Assembly: GCF_030063305.1 (NCBI RefSeq)
Contig: NZ_JASISV010000001.1
Location: 372,001 to 436,000, forward strand
DNA: 64,000 nucleotides
Direction of reading: 5' to 3'
Source: Salinibacterium sp. G-O1
Lineage (GTDB): Bacteria; Actinomycetota; Actinomycetes; Actinomycetales; Microbacteriaceae
The position numbers and the translations under genes were made by a program. Under the pieces are notes generated by a model. The model was not told the DNA's origin. It made no database searches and worked only from the letters and a program-made list of their open reading frames with translations. Shown one piece after another: positions 7,683-16,272 of this stretch. The first letter of the stretch is position 1; each line of letters begins with the position of its first letter.

Positions 7683-9167
7683 ATGAGTTCAGCTTTCACC
7701 CGACGCACGTTCCTGAGTGGGCTCGGAGCAGTTGCCGCCGCTACCGCACTTGCAGGCTGTACAACGTCGCCATTTTCCACTTCTCGGATCATGCCGACGG
7801 ACGACCTGATCGCGCGGTATGAGGCACAGCGCGCCGCCTCGGGAAGAACAGTCACGCAGGCACTATCTTCCGAGAATTTCAGCACCGCAATTGCCGGGAC
7901 TAACGTGCAGACCTGGGGCTACAACGGCGCACTCAACGGGCCGACCATTCGCGCACAGGCCGGTGACTTGCTTTCGGTTCAACTCAAGAACTCACTCAGC
8001 GAAGCAACAAGCATTCACTGGCACGGGCTCGCGCTTCGCAACAACGCAGACGGCGTTCCCGATGTTACCCAGAAGGCCGTGGCTGCGGGGGTCGACTATA
8101 ACTACTCGTTCCTGGCTCCCGATCCGGGAACCTATTGGTATCACTCCCATGTCGAAATGCAGCGCGAACGGGCGCTCTACGGCGCACTGATCATCGAAGA
8201 CCCGAAGGAGCCCCTGAGCTACGACCGAGAATGGGTCGTCATCCTCGACGACTGGGTTGACGGCATGCCGGGCACCCCGGACGAGCTCCTTGCCTCGATT
8301 TCTGGCATGTCTGGAATGAAAATGGGCGGCGAAAGCGGAATGCTGATGGGCGCGTCAAGTAACTACCTCGCCGGCGACGCCGGCGACGTGAAGATTCCCG
8401 TGCACCTGTTCAACGGAAAATCCGCCGATGCCCCAGATCGATTGGAGGCGAAGCGGGGCGACCGCATTCGTCTGCGCATCATCAATGCTGCAGGAGACAC
8501 CGCGTATCGAGTCGGACTGCAAAACCAACAGATCACCCTCACCCACGCCGACGGTTTCCCCGTGCAACAGGTCGACGTCGATGCCGTCGTGCTCGGGATG
8601 GGCGAACGAATTGACGCACTCCTCACGGTCACGCAAGATCACACGGCGCTCTTTGCGCTCGCCGAAGGCAAGGGCGGCGGCGCTATGGGCATCATTTCGG
8701 TTGGCGCCAGCACCGCGGACATCCCGTCGCCCCCCGTCACCCTGTCGGGAACGGTCACAGATGGTGGGAGGCTCCGTGGAGACGAGTCGGTGCTGCTGCC
8801 CACCAAGACGGTTGACCGTGTCATCGACATGCAATTGACCGGCGGGATGATGATGTACGACTGGGGGATCAACGGGCGCCGATTCGACCCGACCGCTCCC
8901 TTTGCCGGCGCTTTTGACATCCGTGTGAACGAACGAGTGCGCGTCAACATCAACAACTCGACGCTCATGTGGCATCCCATGCACCTTCACGGCCACACCT
9001 TTCAACTCGACAACGCCGGTGCCCGAAAAGACACGGTGATTGTGCGCCCTGGTGAAACTGTGTCGTTTGAATTCGACGCCAACAACCCGGGCCAATGGCT
9101 CACCCACTGTCATAACGCGTACCATGCAGCGCGAGGCATGATGGGCGTGTTCTCGTACGTGCAATAG
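7683..9167 (+). CDS. Multicopper oxidase, Tat-exported lipoprotein
   Basis: 494 residues. The N-terminus combines a twin-arginine motif (RRTFLSG, residues 7-13) with a lipobox LAGC (Cys26), so it should be folded, Tat-exported and lipid-anchored. All four copper clusters are present: HWHGLALRNN, YWYHSHVEMQRERALYG, WHPMHLHGHTF, and HCHNAYHAARGM with the axial Met of the T1 site. A Met-rich loop (SGMSGMKMGGESGMLMG) resembles the substrate loop of cuprous oxidases such as CueO and MmcO. The likely role is oxidising toxic Cu(I) to Cu(II) outside the membrane with O2. It is the last gene of the plus-strand metal cluster, 126 bases after lgt. Confidence 0.95.
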   Translation: MSSAFTRRTFLSGLGAVAAATALAGCTTSPFSTSRIMPTDDLIARYEAQRAASGRTVTQALSSENFSTAIAGTNVQTWGYNGALNGPTIRAQAGDLLSVQLKNSLSEATSIHWHGLALRNNADGVPDVTQKAVAAGVDYNYSFLAPDPGTYWYHSHVEMQRERALYGALIIEDPKEPLSYDREWVVILDDWVDGMPGTPDELLASISGMSGMKMGGESGMLMGASSNYLAGDAGDVKIPVHLFNGKSADAPDRLEAKRGDRIRLRIINAAGDTAYRVGLQNQQITLTHADGFPVQQVDVDAVVLGMGERIDALLTVTQDHTALFALAEGKGGGAMGIISVGASTADIPSPPVTLSGTVTDGGRLRGDESVLLPTKTVDRVIDMQLTGGMMMYDWGINGRRFDPTAPFAGAFDIRVNERVRVNINNSTLMWHPMHLHGHTFQLDNAGARKDTVIVRPGETVSFEFDANNPGQWLTHCHNAYHAARGMMGVFSYVQ

Positions 9168-9323
9168 CCAGCGGCCAGGTTGTCAGGAAGTTCAGTTGGC
9201 GTCGTCCAGGCAACGCTTTTCTAAAACTGCCGCGCCCACATTTCACCCACACTCGGAGAACAGCGTGGTCAGCCCACGGCGTCGAGGTCACTTCCAGTCA
9301 CAAGCGTTTTGGCGGGATTTGGG

Positions 9324-9365
9324 CCGCGCAATGTCGAGGCGGCTCGGATTGGGAGTCAAATCCCT
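9324..9365 (+). repeat. 42-bp direct repeat, right copy
   Basis: Matches 1998-2039 at 41 of 42 positions, in the same orientation. Continuing four bases past the repeat it reads ccctccggcc, close to the 3' end of tRNA-Arg (ccctccgggc), so this copy resembles a worn tRNA tail more than the left copy does. It marks the right end of the metal island, 157 bases after the multicopper-oxidase stop. Confidence 0.75.
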
Positions 9366-9402
9366 CCGGCCGCGCGACCGGGCGGACGCGAAGACTCGGT
9401 CG

Positions 9403-10359
9403 CTACGTGGTGGCCGCTGCCTTGAAACATCCCACTGTGTAGGGATACTCGAGGGTGGCGGAGTAGTGGTACTGCTCGACAATCTCGCCATCGAGCAGTA
9501 TCGGGCTAGTGCGGCCGTGGCATTCGTCGAGGTCACCGTTGTTGGGCAGTTGGCCCGTCGCGTCGCGTTCGACCACGATCGGGTAGCCGTCGACCGACCA
9601 TCCGACGACAGTGGATGCCCCGGTCGCGTTGTCGCGCAAGCAGGTCGGTATCTCGTGGTAATGGTAGGCGCCCCGCTGTTCGGGGTGGCCCTGGCAGACA
9701 TCCTGGGTCTCGTGGGCGACCGCATCATCACCGCGAGCATCCACTGCACTGAAGAGCACGACACCGTTCAGCAGAACCCCGATGGCGCCCATGCCGAGGC
9801 AGTTCGGTGAGGAGCTGTCCTGGGGGGTCATCGGCAGTGTGAATGTGAAAGCCAATGCATCGCTGATGGCGTTCGGGTTGCGATCGTAGGCCGCAGCCGG
9901 GTCGGAGGCGGCGATGGGGAAATTGCCTGTGGCGGTGTCAACAGGCAGATTGTTGGTCGAGATTACTCGCTGACCGGTGTCAGTATTCACGGTGAAGTTC
10001 GCGGTCGGCCAGCTCACCTCGCCCTGAACGACGACCTTCTCGAGGGCGTTCCACGTGTCGCCGTGCACCCACGGGCCGACGACCTGGGCGCCGGGGGCAT
10101 TGGGATTGGCGGGATTGCAGGAGAAGACGCTTCCGAGAGCGGAGCCATCCGTCGAAAACTTGCCATCTCCCAGAGGGATCGCGTCAACGGTCACACTTCC
10201 CGGCTTATCCCAGACGTTAGTGATCGATGCGCTCACTGTCGGGCTAGGCGACGGTGTGGTCGTCGGAACGGGGGTTGGGGTTGCGACCGAACTGCAACCA
10301 ACCAGGAGAAATGTCGCGGCGAAGACGCCGAAGAGGGACGAGGCACGTAGAGAAATCAC
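9403..10359 (-). CDS. YHYH-domain lipoprotein
   Basis: 318 residues. The signal peptide ends in lipobox LVGC (Cys22), followed by a Thr/Pro/Ser-rich linker (residues 25-45) typical of surface lipoproteins. The C-terminal half has the defining block RGAYHYHEIPTCL, then GWSVDGYPIV and QYHYSATLEYPY. YHYH proteins are secreted or anchored proteins of unknown function whose His/Tyr blocks suggest metal binding. It lies just outside the right 42-bp repeat on the opposite strand, so it may be chromosomal background or part of the envelope/metal theme. The gene is intact. Confidence 0.9.
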   Translation of the reverse strand: MISLRASSLFGVFAATFLLVGCSSVATPTPVPTTTPSPSPTVSASITNVWDKPGSVTVDAIPLGDGKFSTDGSALGSVFSCNPANPNAPGAQVVGPWVHGDTWNALEKVVVQGEVSWPTANFTVNTDTGQRVISTNNLPVDTATGNFPIAASDPAAAYDRNPNAISDALAFTFTLPMTPQDSSSPNCLGMGAIGVLLNGVVLFSAVDARGDDAVAHETQDVCQGHPEQRGAYHYHEIPTCLRDNATGASTVVGWSVDGYPIVVERDATGQLPNNGDLDECHGRTSPILLDGEIVEQYHYSATLEYPYTVGCFKAAATT

Positions 10360-10422
10360 GTTTAAGGGTACCGGGCACTCGGACGTGCCACCACGGTCCA
10401 GCCTCGCGGGCCTGGGGCTCGC

Positions 10423-11133
10423 CTAGAAATATCGCTGGCCCAGACGCAGGACAAAATGCGTCGGAAGCAGTCGACCTCCCTTCGGTTGAGTGCGCCGCCG
10501 GATTACGAGCTCAGCGACCGCAAGATTTATTACCCACGCCAGCCCCATCAAAGTTGTGCGTGAGAGTTCATGCGTTGACCCGAAGATGATCGACCCGGGG
10601 ATAAGCACGACGGCTTGGGTGCCCGCTCCGATTCCGATCGCGTATGCCCTGGTCATCCACACGCTGTGTGCGACGAACTCACGCTTCGCGATTGAGCGGA
10701 TACCAAGTACAACGCAGGCGATCATGGCGGCCCCGAAAATGAGTCGCAGCGCAATCAGCACAGGCCCGTCGCCCACAGGATGCGGATAGAACGCTGCCAT
10801 CCACATTCCTGAGAGGGCCGCAACCAGAGCTGCAGGGATCACAATGCGACCGGCCCAGCGATGCCATCGAGCCTTGCGTCGACGTAGCGCGGGGACAAAC
10901 TGGAACGCCCCGAGAAGGCTGAAGATCGTGACGCTCGCGATGTGCGTGACAACGGGGATGGGTGAGTCCAGGAAACGCGCGTTGGCGGCCGTCGGGACTA
11001 CGTTCCCGGTCAACTCGGTGAGTCGCATCCCGCCCGCGAGGATCGGGATCAGTGCGAGCAGGATGAGGCCGGTCGGGGCCAGCCATTGGCCTCTGGGCCC
11101 TCTCACCGCCCCCGGGCTGGCTATTGCGGTCAT
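10423..11133 (-). CDS. DUF2306 membrane protein
   Basis: 236 residues with about six to seven hydrophobic segments. It shows the DUF2306 pattern: a helix followed by RRRKARWHRWAGR, then GMWMAAFYPHP and KREFVAHSVWMTRAYAI. Conserved His in helices of this family resemble cytochrome-b-like heme ligands, but no function is established. It overlaps the upstream 85-residue ORF by ATGA (start 11133, upstream stop 11130), so the two are coupled. It lies downstream of the LAL regulator in the same direction. Confidence 0.85.
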   Translation of the reverse strand: MTAIASPGAVRGPRGQWLAPTGLILLALIPILAGGMRLTELTGNVVPTAANARFLDSPIPVVTHIASVTIFSLLGAFQFVPALRRRKARWHRWAGRIVIPAALVAALSGMWMAAFYPHPVGDGPVLIALRLIFGAAMIACVVLGIRSIAKREFVAHSVWMTRAYAIGIGAGTQAVVLIPGSIIFGSTHELSRTTLMGLAWVINLAVAELVIRRRTQPKGGRLLPTHFVLRLGQRYF

Positions 11134-11387
11134 GATTCGGGTTCTTCTTTCGAATTGTGGGTGACATTCAGGGAGATCAGCGTGACGCCGAGGTCTCCGA
11201 CGCGTCTCAGTAGGCCGTGTAGGGCAGCTTGATCAGTAACGTGGCCGGTGAGGGTGGTGGTTCCATCGGTCTGGTTGGTGAGCGTGAAGCCCTCGAACCA
11301 ATCGCTCCAGCGTTGGTCAAGCTGCCCGCGTAGGCGAATCTCGTACCGGCCGGATTCGGCGTCGCCGTGATCTGGTGGATGAGTCAT
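11130..11387 (-). CDS. Hypothetical small protein
   Basis: 85 residues, soluble, no cysteine. A mixed alpha/beta pattern is suggested by RYEIRLRGQLD, GTTTLTGHVTDQAALHGLLRRVGDLGVTLISL. The second block looks like an ACT- or ferredoxin-like fold in which a strand, helix and strand cover residues 45-75. Its start is close to the stop of the membrane protein upstream, and its stop overlaps the DUF2306 start. I recognise no family. The pairing with DUF2306 is the only functional hint. Confidence 0.75.
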   Translation of the reverse strand: MTHPPDHGDAESGRYEIRLRGQLDQRWSDWFEGFTLTNQTDGTTTLTGHVTDQAALHGLLRRVGDLGVTLISLNVTHNSKEEPES

Positions 11388-11411
11388 CGCCGTGCTCTTT
11401 TGAAGTGAAGA

Positions 11412-12098
11412 TCAGTTCGTCGCGATCCGGTCGTGGTCGGCAGCCGTAACGGTGAGCACAGCGGTGTTTGTGCGGCTGCTCTTCCACAGCGAGAATCCGA
11501 GCCAGATGAGTGCGGCACCCATGGGCACCGCGGCCATGCGCTCGAGCGCGTGCGGCAGCAGGGCACCCGCCACCGGCGTGATGGCCGCAGCTACGATCAG
11601 CAGGATTCCTGCACCACGAGAGAGCATTCGGGCGCGGATGATGGCGACGCCGAATAGGAGTGCCCCGCCGACATAAAGGATCGCGCCGACGTTCGGAAGT
11701 GCTGCCAGCGCACCGAGGTCAGTGACGGCGGGGTAGCGCCCGAATAGCCCGACGAAGTCGACAGCGAGCTGGGGTGCGCTAACGGCGATCAGCGGTGCGA
11801 TGAGCGCTTCAGCGAAGTTGAATGCCGCCTGCAGGATGAAAAAGAATCCGAACATGACGTATCCAATGGGGCCGAGGATGCCGACTTTGCGAGCCTGGTG
11901 CAGGTAGAGGCCGGTCACCCCGATCAGGGCGAGCACTGCCTCGACGAAGCTGAGCACGTGGACGTTTACCCACGCCTGCGTCGACAGGGACTCGATGACA
12001 TCGGCGGGGTGGATCAACTGGATGACGATGTAGGCAGCGCCGGCGAGACCCGCCGCGACGGCGGCCACGCGGGTGAGGGCGGACGGGGTGATGCTCAT
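11412..12098 (-). CDS. Polytopic membrane protein (DUF4386-like)
   Basis: 228 residues with about six to seven hydrophobic helices separated by short loops and a polar C-terminus (SSRTNTAVLTVTAADHDR). The helix order and the QLIHPADVIES and GRYPAVTDLGALAALPN loops fit DUF4386-type proteins, whose function is unknown. It is the first of three same-strand genes (this, the 85-residue ORF, DUF2306). The heptamer repeats at 12.17-12.21 kb lie upstream, between it and the LAL regulator. Confidence 0.75.
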   Translation of the reverse strand: MSITPSALTRVAAVAAGLAGAAYIVIQLIHPADVIESLSTQAWVNVHVLSFVEAVLALIGVTGLYLHQARKVGILGPIGYVMFGFFFILQAAFNFAEALIAPLIAVSAPQLAVDFVGLFGRYPAVTDLGALAALPNVGAILYVGGALLFGVAIIRARMLSRGAGILLIVAAAITPVAGALLPHALERMAAVPMGAALIWLGFSLWKSSRTNTAVLTVTAADHDRIATN

Positions 12099-12168
12099 GA
12101 CAGGTTCTCCGATGCTTGAGGTTGCCCCGGGGCGATTGCCTGGGGATCTCCTGAAGTTACGAAGAGAC

Positions 12169-12209
12169 GTGGTGACTCGTCATCACCACATCCAGAAAGA
12201 TGTGGTGAT
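12169..12209. promoter_or_regulatory. Three alternating GTGGTGA/TCACCAC heptamers (operator or hairpin)
   Basis: GTGGTGA (12169-12175), TCACCAC (12183-12189) and GTGGTGA (12202-12208) alternate in orientation. The right pair extends to a perfect 11-bp inverted repeat (12182-12192 with 12199-12209, loop cagaaa). It starts nine bases beyond the LAL stop and 71-111 bases before the membrane-protein start. No T-tract follows on the minus strand, so an operator for the three-gene unit, or an mRNA-processing hairpin, is likelier than a terminator. Confidence 0.55.
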
Positions 12210-12217
12210 TGTTGCGT

Positions 12218-14902
12218 CTAGATGAGGCCCAGGGTTTCCGCACGCCGTACGGCGCCGGCCCGTTCGCTGGCCTCGAGTTTGAGGAAGATGTGCCTGGTGT
12301 GGGTGCGCATTGTGTTCAAGGAGATGTGTAGCTCGCGCGAGATCTGGGGACCCGTCAGCTCGGTTGCGAGCAGTCGGAGAACTTGAAGCTCTCGCTCGCT
12401 CAATGGATCGGCCAGCGTCGAAGTCGGGTCTACCTGCAACCTGTTCCGGATGGACTGGCTAAGAAGGCGGACAAAATCCGGTTGGATCCCTGCGCCCGCG
12501 GCCGTGCGCAGCAGCGCGAGGATCGGTGCGCCCTCGTCGAGGAAGAGTTGGATGTACCCCTCTGGCTCCGCGAGGTTGAGGGCTCTTTCCAGGGAAGCGA
12601 GGGCTGTCGCCGGTTTCTGTTGGGCGTGAAGGATGGTCGCAACGAGTAGCGAGATCTCGATGATGCATCCGGCTCGTCCGCCGCCCTCGGCGGAATCGAG
12701 CAGTCGATCGAGGAGTGTTGCTGCATCTGCGAGCGAGCTTGGCGTGTTGTGAGCGATGAGCGCGCGAGCCAGGGTGATGTGCCCGAACTCCCTCAAGTAG
12801 GTGAGCTCTCCCTGGACGGCGTAGCCGTTGTCTGTTGCCCAAGAGTGAGCATCTGCTGCCCGACCTTGCTCAATCCAGAGCCGAGCGATGAGAGCGCCGA
12901 TCGGTTGAACATCGGGGAAAAAGCCGCGACGGTACTCCTTGTCCGCGTCTCTGAGGTGGTCGAGTGCGCCCTCAAGGTCGCCCTCGGTTCGTCTTGCATC
13001 GGCCATGGCTATGGACCATCGGTACCGGTGCTCATGAGCGAAGGCTTCTTCGCCCAGATCGTGGGCGATCGAAAGGTGTTGGGTCGCGAGTGCTGCCTGA
13101 CCACCGACGTGGAGCACGCGGCTGAGGCCAGAGTGAAGATCGGCAGCAGGGGGTACTTCAACGCCGGATGCCTCTGTCTCGAGCAGGGCACGTTCGTATG
13201 CTGCCCGGGCCTCCTTCAGCCGACCAAGGGTCACCAGCATGTCGCTGACGACGATGGTGGTACTCAATGCATCCAGAACGTTTCCGGCCCGACGGAGGTT
13301 TGCTGCGGATTCGCGGAACTCCACGATGCCTGTTTCCAGATCACCGGTGCTCCACGCGGCCAGGCCGAGCATGCCAGCGGCCGCGCCTCGACCCAGGTGG
13401 TCATCCGGAGCGGTGAGATCCCGAGCACGCTGGGCATGTTGCCGGATAGCGGGCATGTCCTCCGACGCCATGGCGATCGCGGCTCTGTACAGTGCGATAG
13501 TGACTGGCAGTGAGTCGAGTTCACTGCCCGGTTCCGAGTCGTGCACCCCAGTTTTCCCGCCAGCGGCAGCTTCGAGCTGTCGCTCTGCTGCTGCCAACTG
13601 CGGTTCCACTGCCGTCACGTCCCCCGCGACGAGGGATGCCCACGCGGAGAACACCTGCAAGACCGGTCTTCGGCCGATCACCTCCGGCGGCAGTTGGGCA
13701 AGCCAGCCAAGCAGTGTCGTGTCCTGGCGGCTCTTGCGCACACTGGGAATCGTGGATTCGATGACCCGTGCTGCCCGCGCGAAGTCGGAACCAGCGATAC
13801 CGTGTTGCACCGCTTCGGCCGGTGAGTCATTGGATTCAAACCACTCGCTTGCCCGGCTGTGCAGTGTTTGAACGTGGGCGGTGCCGTGTGCCATGAGGCG
13901 CACCCGCAGCACGTCCGCGAAGAGGTGGTGGTAGCGGTACCACTGGCGCTCGTCATCCAGCGGAACGACAAACATGTTCGCTCGCTCGAGCGCTTCCAAC
14001 ATTTCGGCGCCGCCCGTGCTGCCGGTGGTCGCGTCGGCGAGGGGGCCCGACAGTCGATCCAGGATGGCGGTCTGGCAGAGGAATTCGCGAACATCCAGTG
14101 GCGCCCGGTCAAGAACCTCTTCGATGAGGTAGTCGATGATGAAACGGTTGCTGCCAGTGAAGGCCGTGATGAACTCGGACACGTCGCCGCGATCCCGAAG
14201 AGAGAGGGCCGCAAGTTGCAGGCCAGCTATCCATCCCTCGGTGCGGGCTCCGAGGGCCGCGATGTCTTTGTCCGAGAGGGATTTGCCTGAAGTCCGAGTA
14301 AGGAAGGCTCCCGCTTCTGCGGGTGTGAATCGCAGGTCGGATGCTCTGATTTCCGTTAGCTCTCCGCGTGCTCGCAATCGCGCTAACGGGAGCAGTGGAT
14401 CGGAACGACTGGCGATCGCGACGTGCATTGTTGACGGCAGGTGGTCGATCATCAACTCGACGGCTTCTCGAACGGCAGGGTCCTCGATGAGCTGGAAATC
14501 GTCGAGCACGAGAAGAAGACGACCGGGGCTCTGGGCGACCTTGTTGAGAAGCCACGGGATGGTCACGTCCAGTGAACCCGTTGGGTCGTCATCGCTGAAG
14601 CCTGACTCGCTAATCGCGCTATCGATGGCCGCTGTCAGATACGACTGGAACCGTGCTGGGTCATTGTCGGCACTGTCGAGCGAGAGCCACGCGACCCGCA
14701 GATCAGGACTGGAGAGTCGGCTGGATGCGATCCATTCGCTCAGGACGGTCGTCTTGCCGAATCCCGCCGGGGCTGAGATGAGCGTCAACTTCGCGCCACG
14801 CCGCATCCCGTCGTCGAGCTTTCTGGTGATGCGTGAGCGCGATATTGCTTGCGGGCGCAGCGGTGGCACGAAGAGCTTCGTGGCCAGAACTGGCATCACC
14901 AT
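12218..14902 (-). CDS. LuxR-family LAL (MalT-type) transcriptional regulator
   Basis: 894 residues, the size of MalT-like STAND regulators. The N-terminal NTPase domain has Walker A APAGFGKTT (residues 44-52) and the Walker-B-like LLLVLDDFQLI. A long alpha-helical, TPR-like sensor region fills the middle. The last 63 residues are a LuxR helix-turn-helix (SERELQVLRLLATELTGPQI and MRTHTRHIFLKL). Such proteins activate transcription when an inducer releases the ATPase from autoinhibition. The ligand is unknown. The likely targets are the three membrane/hypothetical genes just downstream, separated by the repeated heptamers. Confidence 0.95.
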   Translation of the reverse strand: MVMPVLATKLFVPPLRPQAISRSRITRKLDDGMRRGAKLTLISAPAGFGKTTVLSEWIASSRLSSPDLRVAWLSLDSADNDPARFQSYLTAAIDSAISESGFSDDDPTGSLDVTIPWLLNKVAQSPGRLLLVLDDFQLIEDPAVREAVELMIDHLPSTMHVAIASRSDPLLPLARLRARGELTEIRASDLRFTPAEAGAFLTRTSGKSLSDKDIAALGARTEGWIAGLQLAALSLRDRGDVSEFITAFTGSNRFIIDYLIEEVLDRAPLDVREFLCQTAILDRLSGPLADATTGSTGGAEMLEALERANMFVVPLDDERQWYRYHHLFADVLRVRLMAHGTAHVQTLHSRASEWFESNDSPAEAVQHGIAGSDFARAARVIESTIPSVRKSRQDTTLLGWLAQLPPEVIGRRPVLQVFSAWASLVAGDVTAVEPQLAAAERQLEAAAGGKTGVHDSEPGSELDSLPVTIALYRAAIAMASEDMPAIRQHAQRARDLTAPDDHLGRGAAAGMLGLAAWSTGDLETGIVEFRESAANLRRAGNVLDALSTTIVVSDMLVTLGRLKEARAAYERALLETEASGVEVPPAADLHSGLSRVLHVGGQAALATQHLSIAHDLGEEAFAHEHRYRWSIAMADARRTEGDLEGALDHLRDADKEYRRGFFPDVQPIGALIARLWIEQGRAADAHSWATDNGYAVQGELTYLREFGHITLARALIAHNTPSSLADAATLLDRLLDSAEGGGRAGCIIEISLLVATILHAQQKPATALASLERALNLAEPEGYIQLFLDEGAPILALLRTAAGAGIQPDFVRLLSQSIRNRLQVDPTSTLADPLSERELQVLRLLATELTGPQISRELHISLNTMRTHTRHIFLKLEASERAGAVRRAETLGLI

Positions 14903-14929
14903 GTGCCAATACTAAGGATGCTGCCTCGT

Positions 14930-14957
14930 CGGTCCGGTCGCGACGGCGGCCGGACCG
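14930..14957. other. Hairpin between LAL gene and small membrane gene
   Basis: An 8-bp perfect inverted repeat (CGGTCCGG at 14930-14937, CCGGACCG at 14950-14957) with a 12-base GC-rich loop. It follows the stop at 14964 and precedes the LAL start at 14902. It has no T-tract, so termination is uncertain. Confidence 0.35.
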
Positions 14958-14963
14958 CACGAC

Positions 14964-15224
14964 TCAGCGCTGTGCTGTGCGAATTTTTCCGTAGAGCCGC
15001 ATCAGCTGCGGCACCACCAGGTACACCGCAAGGGGAACGACCACCACCGAGAGGACGAAGGCGCGCAGCACCGGGTTCCAGTCAGCGGCGAACGGAGCGA
15101 TAGCGAAGAAGCCCAGCGTGACGAGCGGGAAGATCGCGATCCAGGTGATGACGGCCCTGGCATGCACGGAGGGCGGCCTGAGTGCCGAGGGCTGCATGGC
15201 GGTAGTCGGGGCGGGAAGTGACAT
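14964..15224 (-). CDS. Small two-helix membrane protein
   Basis: 86 residues from the ATG at 15224, chosen because AAGGAA lies six bases upstream; another ATG at 15239 has no ribosome site. It has two transmembrane segments (VITWIAIFPLVTLGFFAIAP and LRAFVLSVVVVPLAVYLVVP) and ends MRLYGKIRTAQR. The spacing and the trailing P-x-L-M/T-R-L pattern resemble the membrane tail found on some antibiotic-biosynthesis-monooxygenase proteins, here without the enzyme domain. It is 35 bases downstream of the TrxR-like gene on the same strand and probably co-transcribed with it. Confidence 0.7.
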   Translation of the reverse strand: MSLPAPTTAMQPSALRPPSVHARAVITWIAIFPLVTLGFFAIAPFAADWNPVLRAFVLSVVVVPLAVYLVVPQLMRLYGKIRTAQR

Positions 15225-15259
15225 GATTTGTTCCTTCATTTTGCGAACCGGCCTTCCGG

Positions 15260-16195
15260 TTATTGTCGCGCCGCGGTCGCGGCGTCGAGGTCGTTGTTGA
15301 GAAGCCACCCATTGATCGAGATGGCGGCCGCGCTGCCAGCACCGGCGGCGGTGATGATCTGCGCGCTCGGAGTTACCACGTTTCCGGCGGCCCAGACCCC
15401 GGGAACGTTGGTGGCGCCGAAGGGGTCCGTGCGGACCAAGCCGGTGCCGGCATCGGTCTCGCAGCCGAGCCCCCTGAGGAGTTCGTCCTGTGGCCGTTGG
15501 GGCGGCGCTATGAACACGGCATCTGTGGGGACGACATCACCGCTCCCGAGGGCAACCCCGGTAAGCGTCGCCGACGCGCCGACGAGGTGAGATGCGTTGG
15601 CGGTGACGACGTGAATGTCGAAGGCCTCTAGCCGAGATAGTTCCGAGGGACCAAGGTCAATGCCGTTGGTGATGAAAGTCACGGCGTCGCTGTATCGGCG
15701 AAGAAGGCCCGCCTGTTTGATGGACATTTCGCGGGCGGGTCCGCCGATGACGGAGATTCGCAGACCGCGCACCTCATAGCCATGGCAATAAGGGCAGTGG
15801 TGAACAAGTGAGCCCCACCGGTCACGCAGTCCAGGGATAAGGGGGAGTTGATCGACGAGACCGGTGGCCACAAGGATTGCGCGAGCCCGCACGGTCGTCG
15901 CATCCACAAGTGTGACCCGGAAGGACCCCGCGTGCGTATCCACGCTCGCCACTGAAGCGGCGAGGAATTCGCCACCGTACCCTTCGGTTTCGTGGCGGGC
16001 GGTCCTCAGGAACCCTGCAGGGTCCACCCCGTCGCGAGAGAGGAAGCCATGCATTTGTGTGGCGGGCGCGTTTCGCGGCTGACCAGAGTCAACGATGAGA
16101 ACGTCGGCGCGGGCTCGCGAGAGTACGAGTCCGGCGCTCAGGCCAGCGGCTCCTGCGCCAATGATGATTACGTCGTAGGTGGTTGTCTTGTTCAC
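15260..16195 (-). CDS. NAD(P)/FAD-dependent oxidoreductase, thioredoxin-reductase-like
   Basis: 311 residues from the GTG at 16195. The N-terminal FAD motif is GAGAAGLSAG (residues 13-22). The redox Cys pair is in HHCPYCHGYE (CPYC at 134-137). The NADPH motif is VIGGPA (149-154), and the C-terminal GVWAAGNVV covers the FAD ribityl site. This layout is thioredoxin-reductase-like but belongs to the divergent HCPYCHGYE group often paired with a regulator rather than true TrxB. It is divergent from the XRE-cupin gene across 77 bases, a common regulator-target arrangement. Confidence 0.92.
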   Translation of the reverse strand: MNKTTTYDVIIIGAGAAGLSAGLVLSRARADVLIVDSGQPRNAPATQMHGFLSRDGVDPAGFLRTARHETEGYGGEFLAASVASVDTHAGSFRVTLVDATTVRARAILVATGLVDQLPLIPGLRDRWGSLVHHCPYCHGYEVRGLRISVIGGPAREMSIKQAGLLRRYSDAVTFITNGIDLGPSELSRLEAFDIHVVTANASHLVGASATLTGVALGSGDVVPTDAVFIAPPQRPQDELLRGLGCETDAGTGLVRTDPFGATNVPGVWAAGNVVTPSAQIITAAGAGSAAAISINGWLLNNDLDAATAARQ

Positions 16196-16272
16196 GAAAG
16201 CACTGTGACATTGGTCGGAGTCGTTGTGGGAGAACTGTTGCTGAAACTGGGACAAGGTGCTTTTCTGATGGC

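Noticed and set aside
7457-7822. 121-codon plus-strand frame across the lgt-oxidase junction
   Set aside because: Its second half is a shadow of the oxidase signal region, and its internal ATG at about 7553 gives no recognisable protein.
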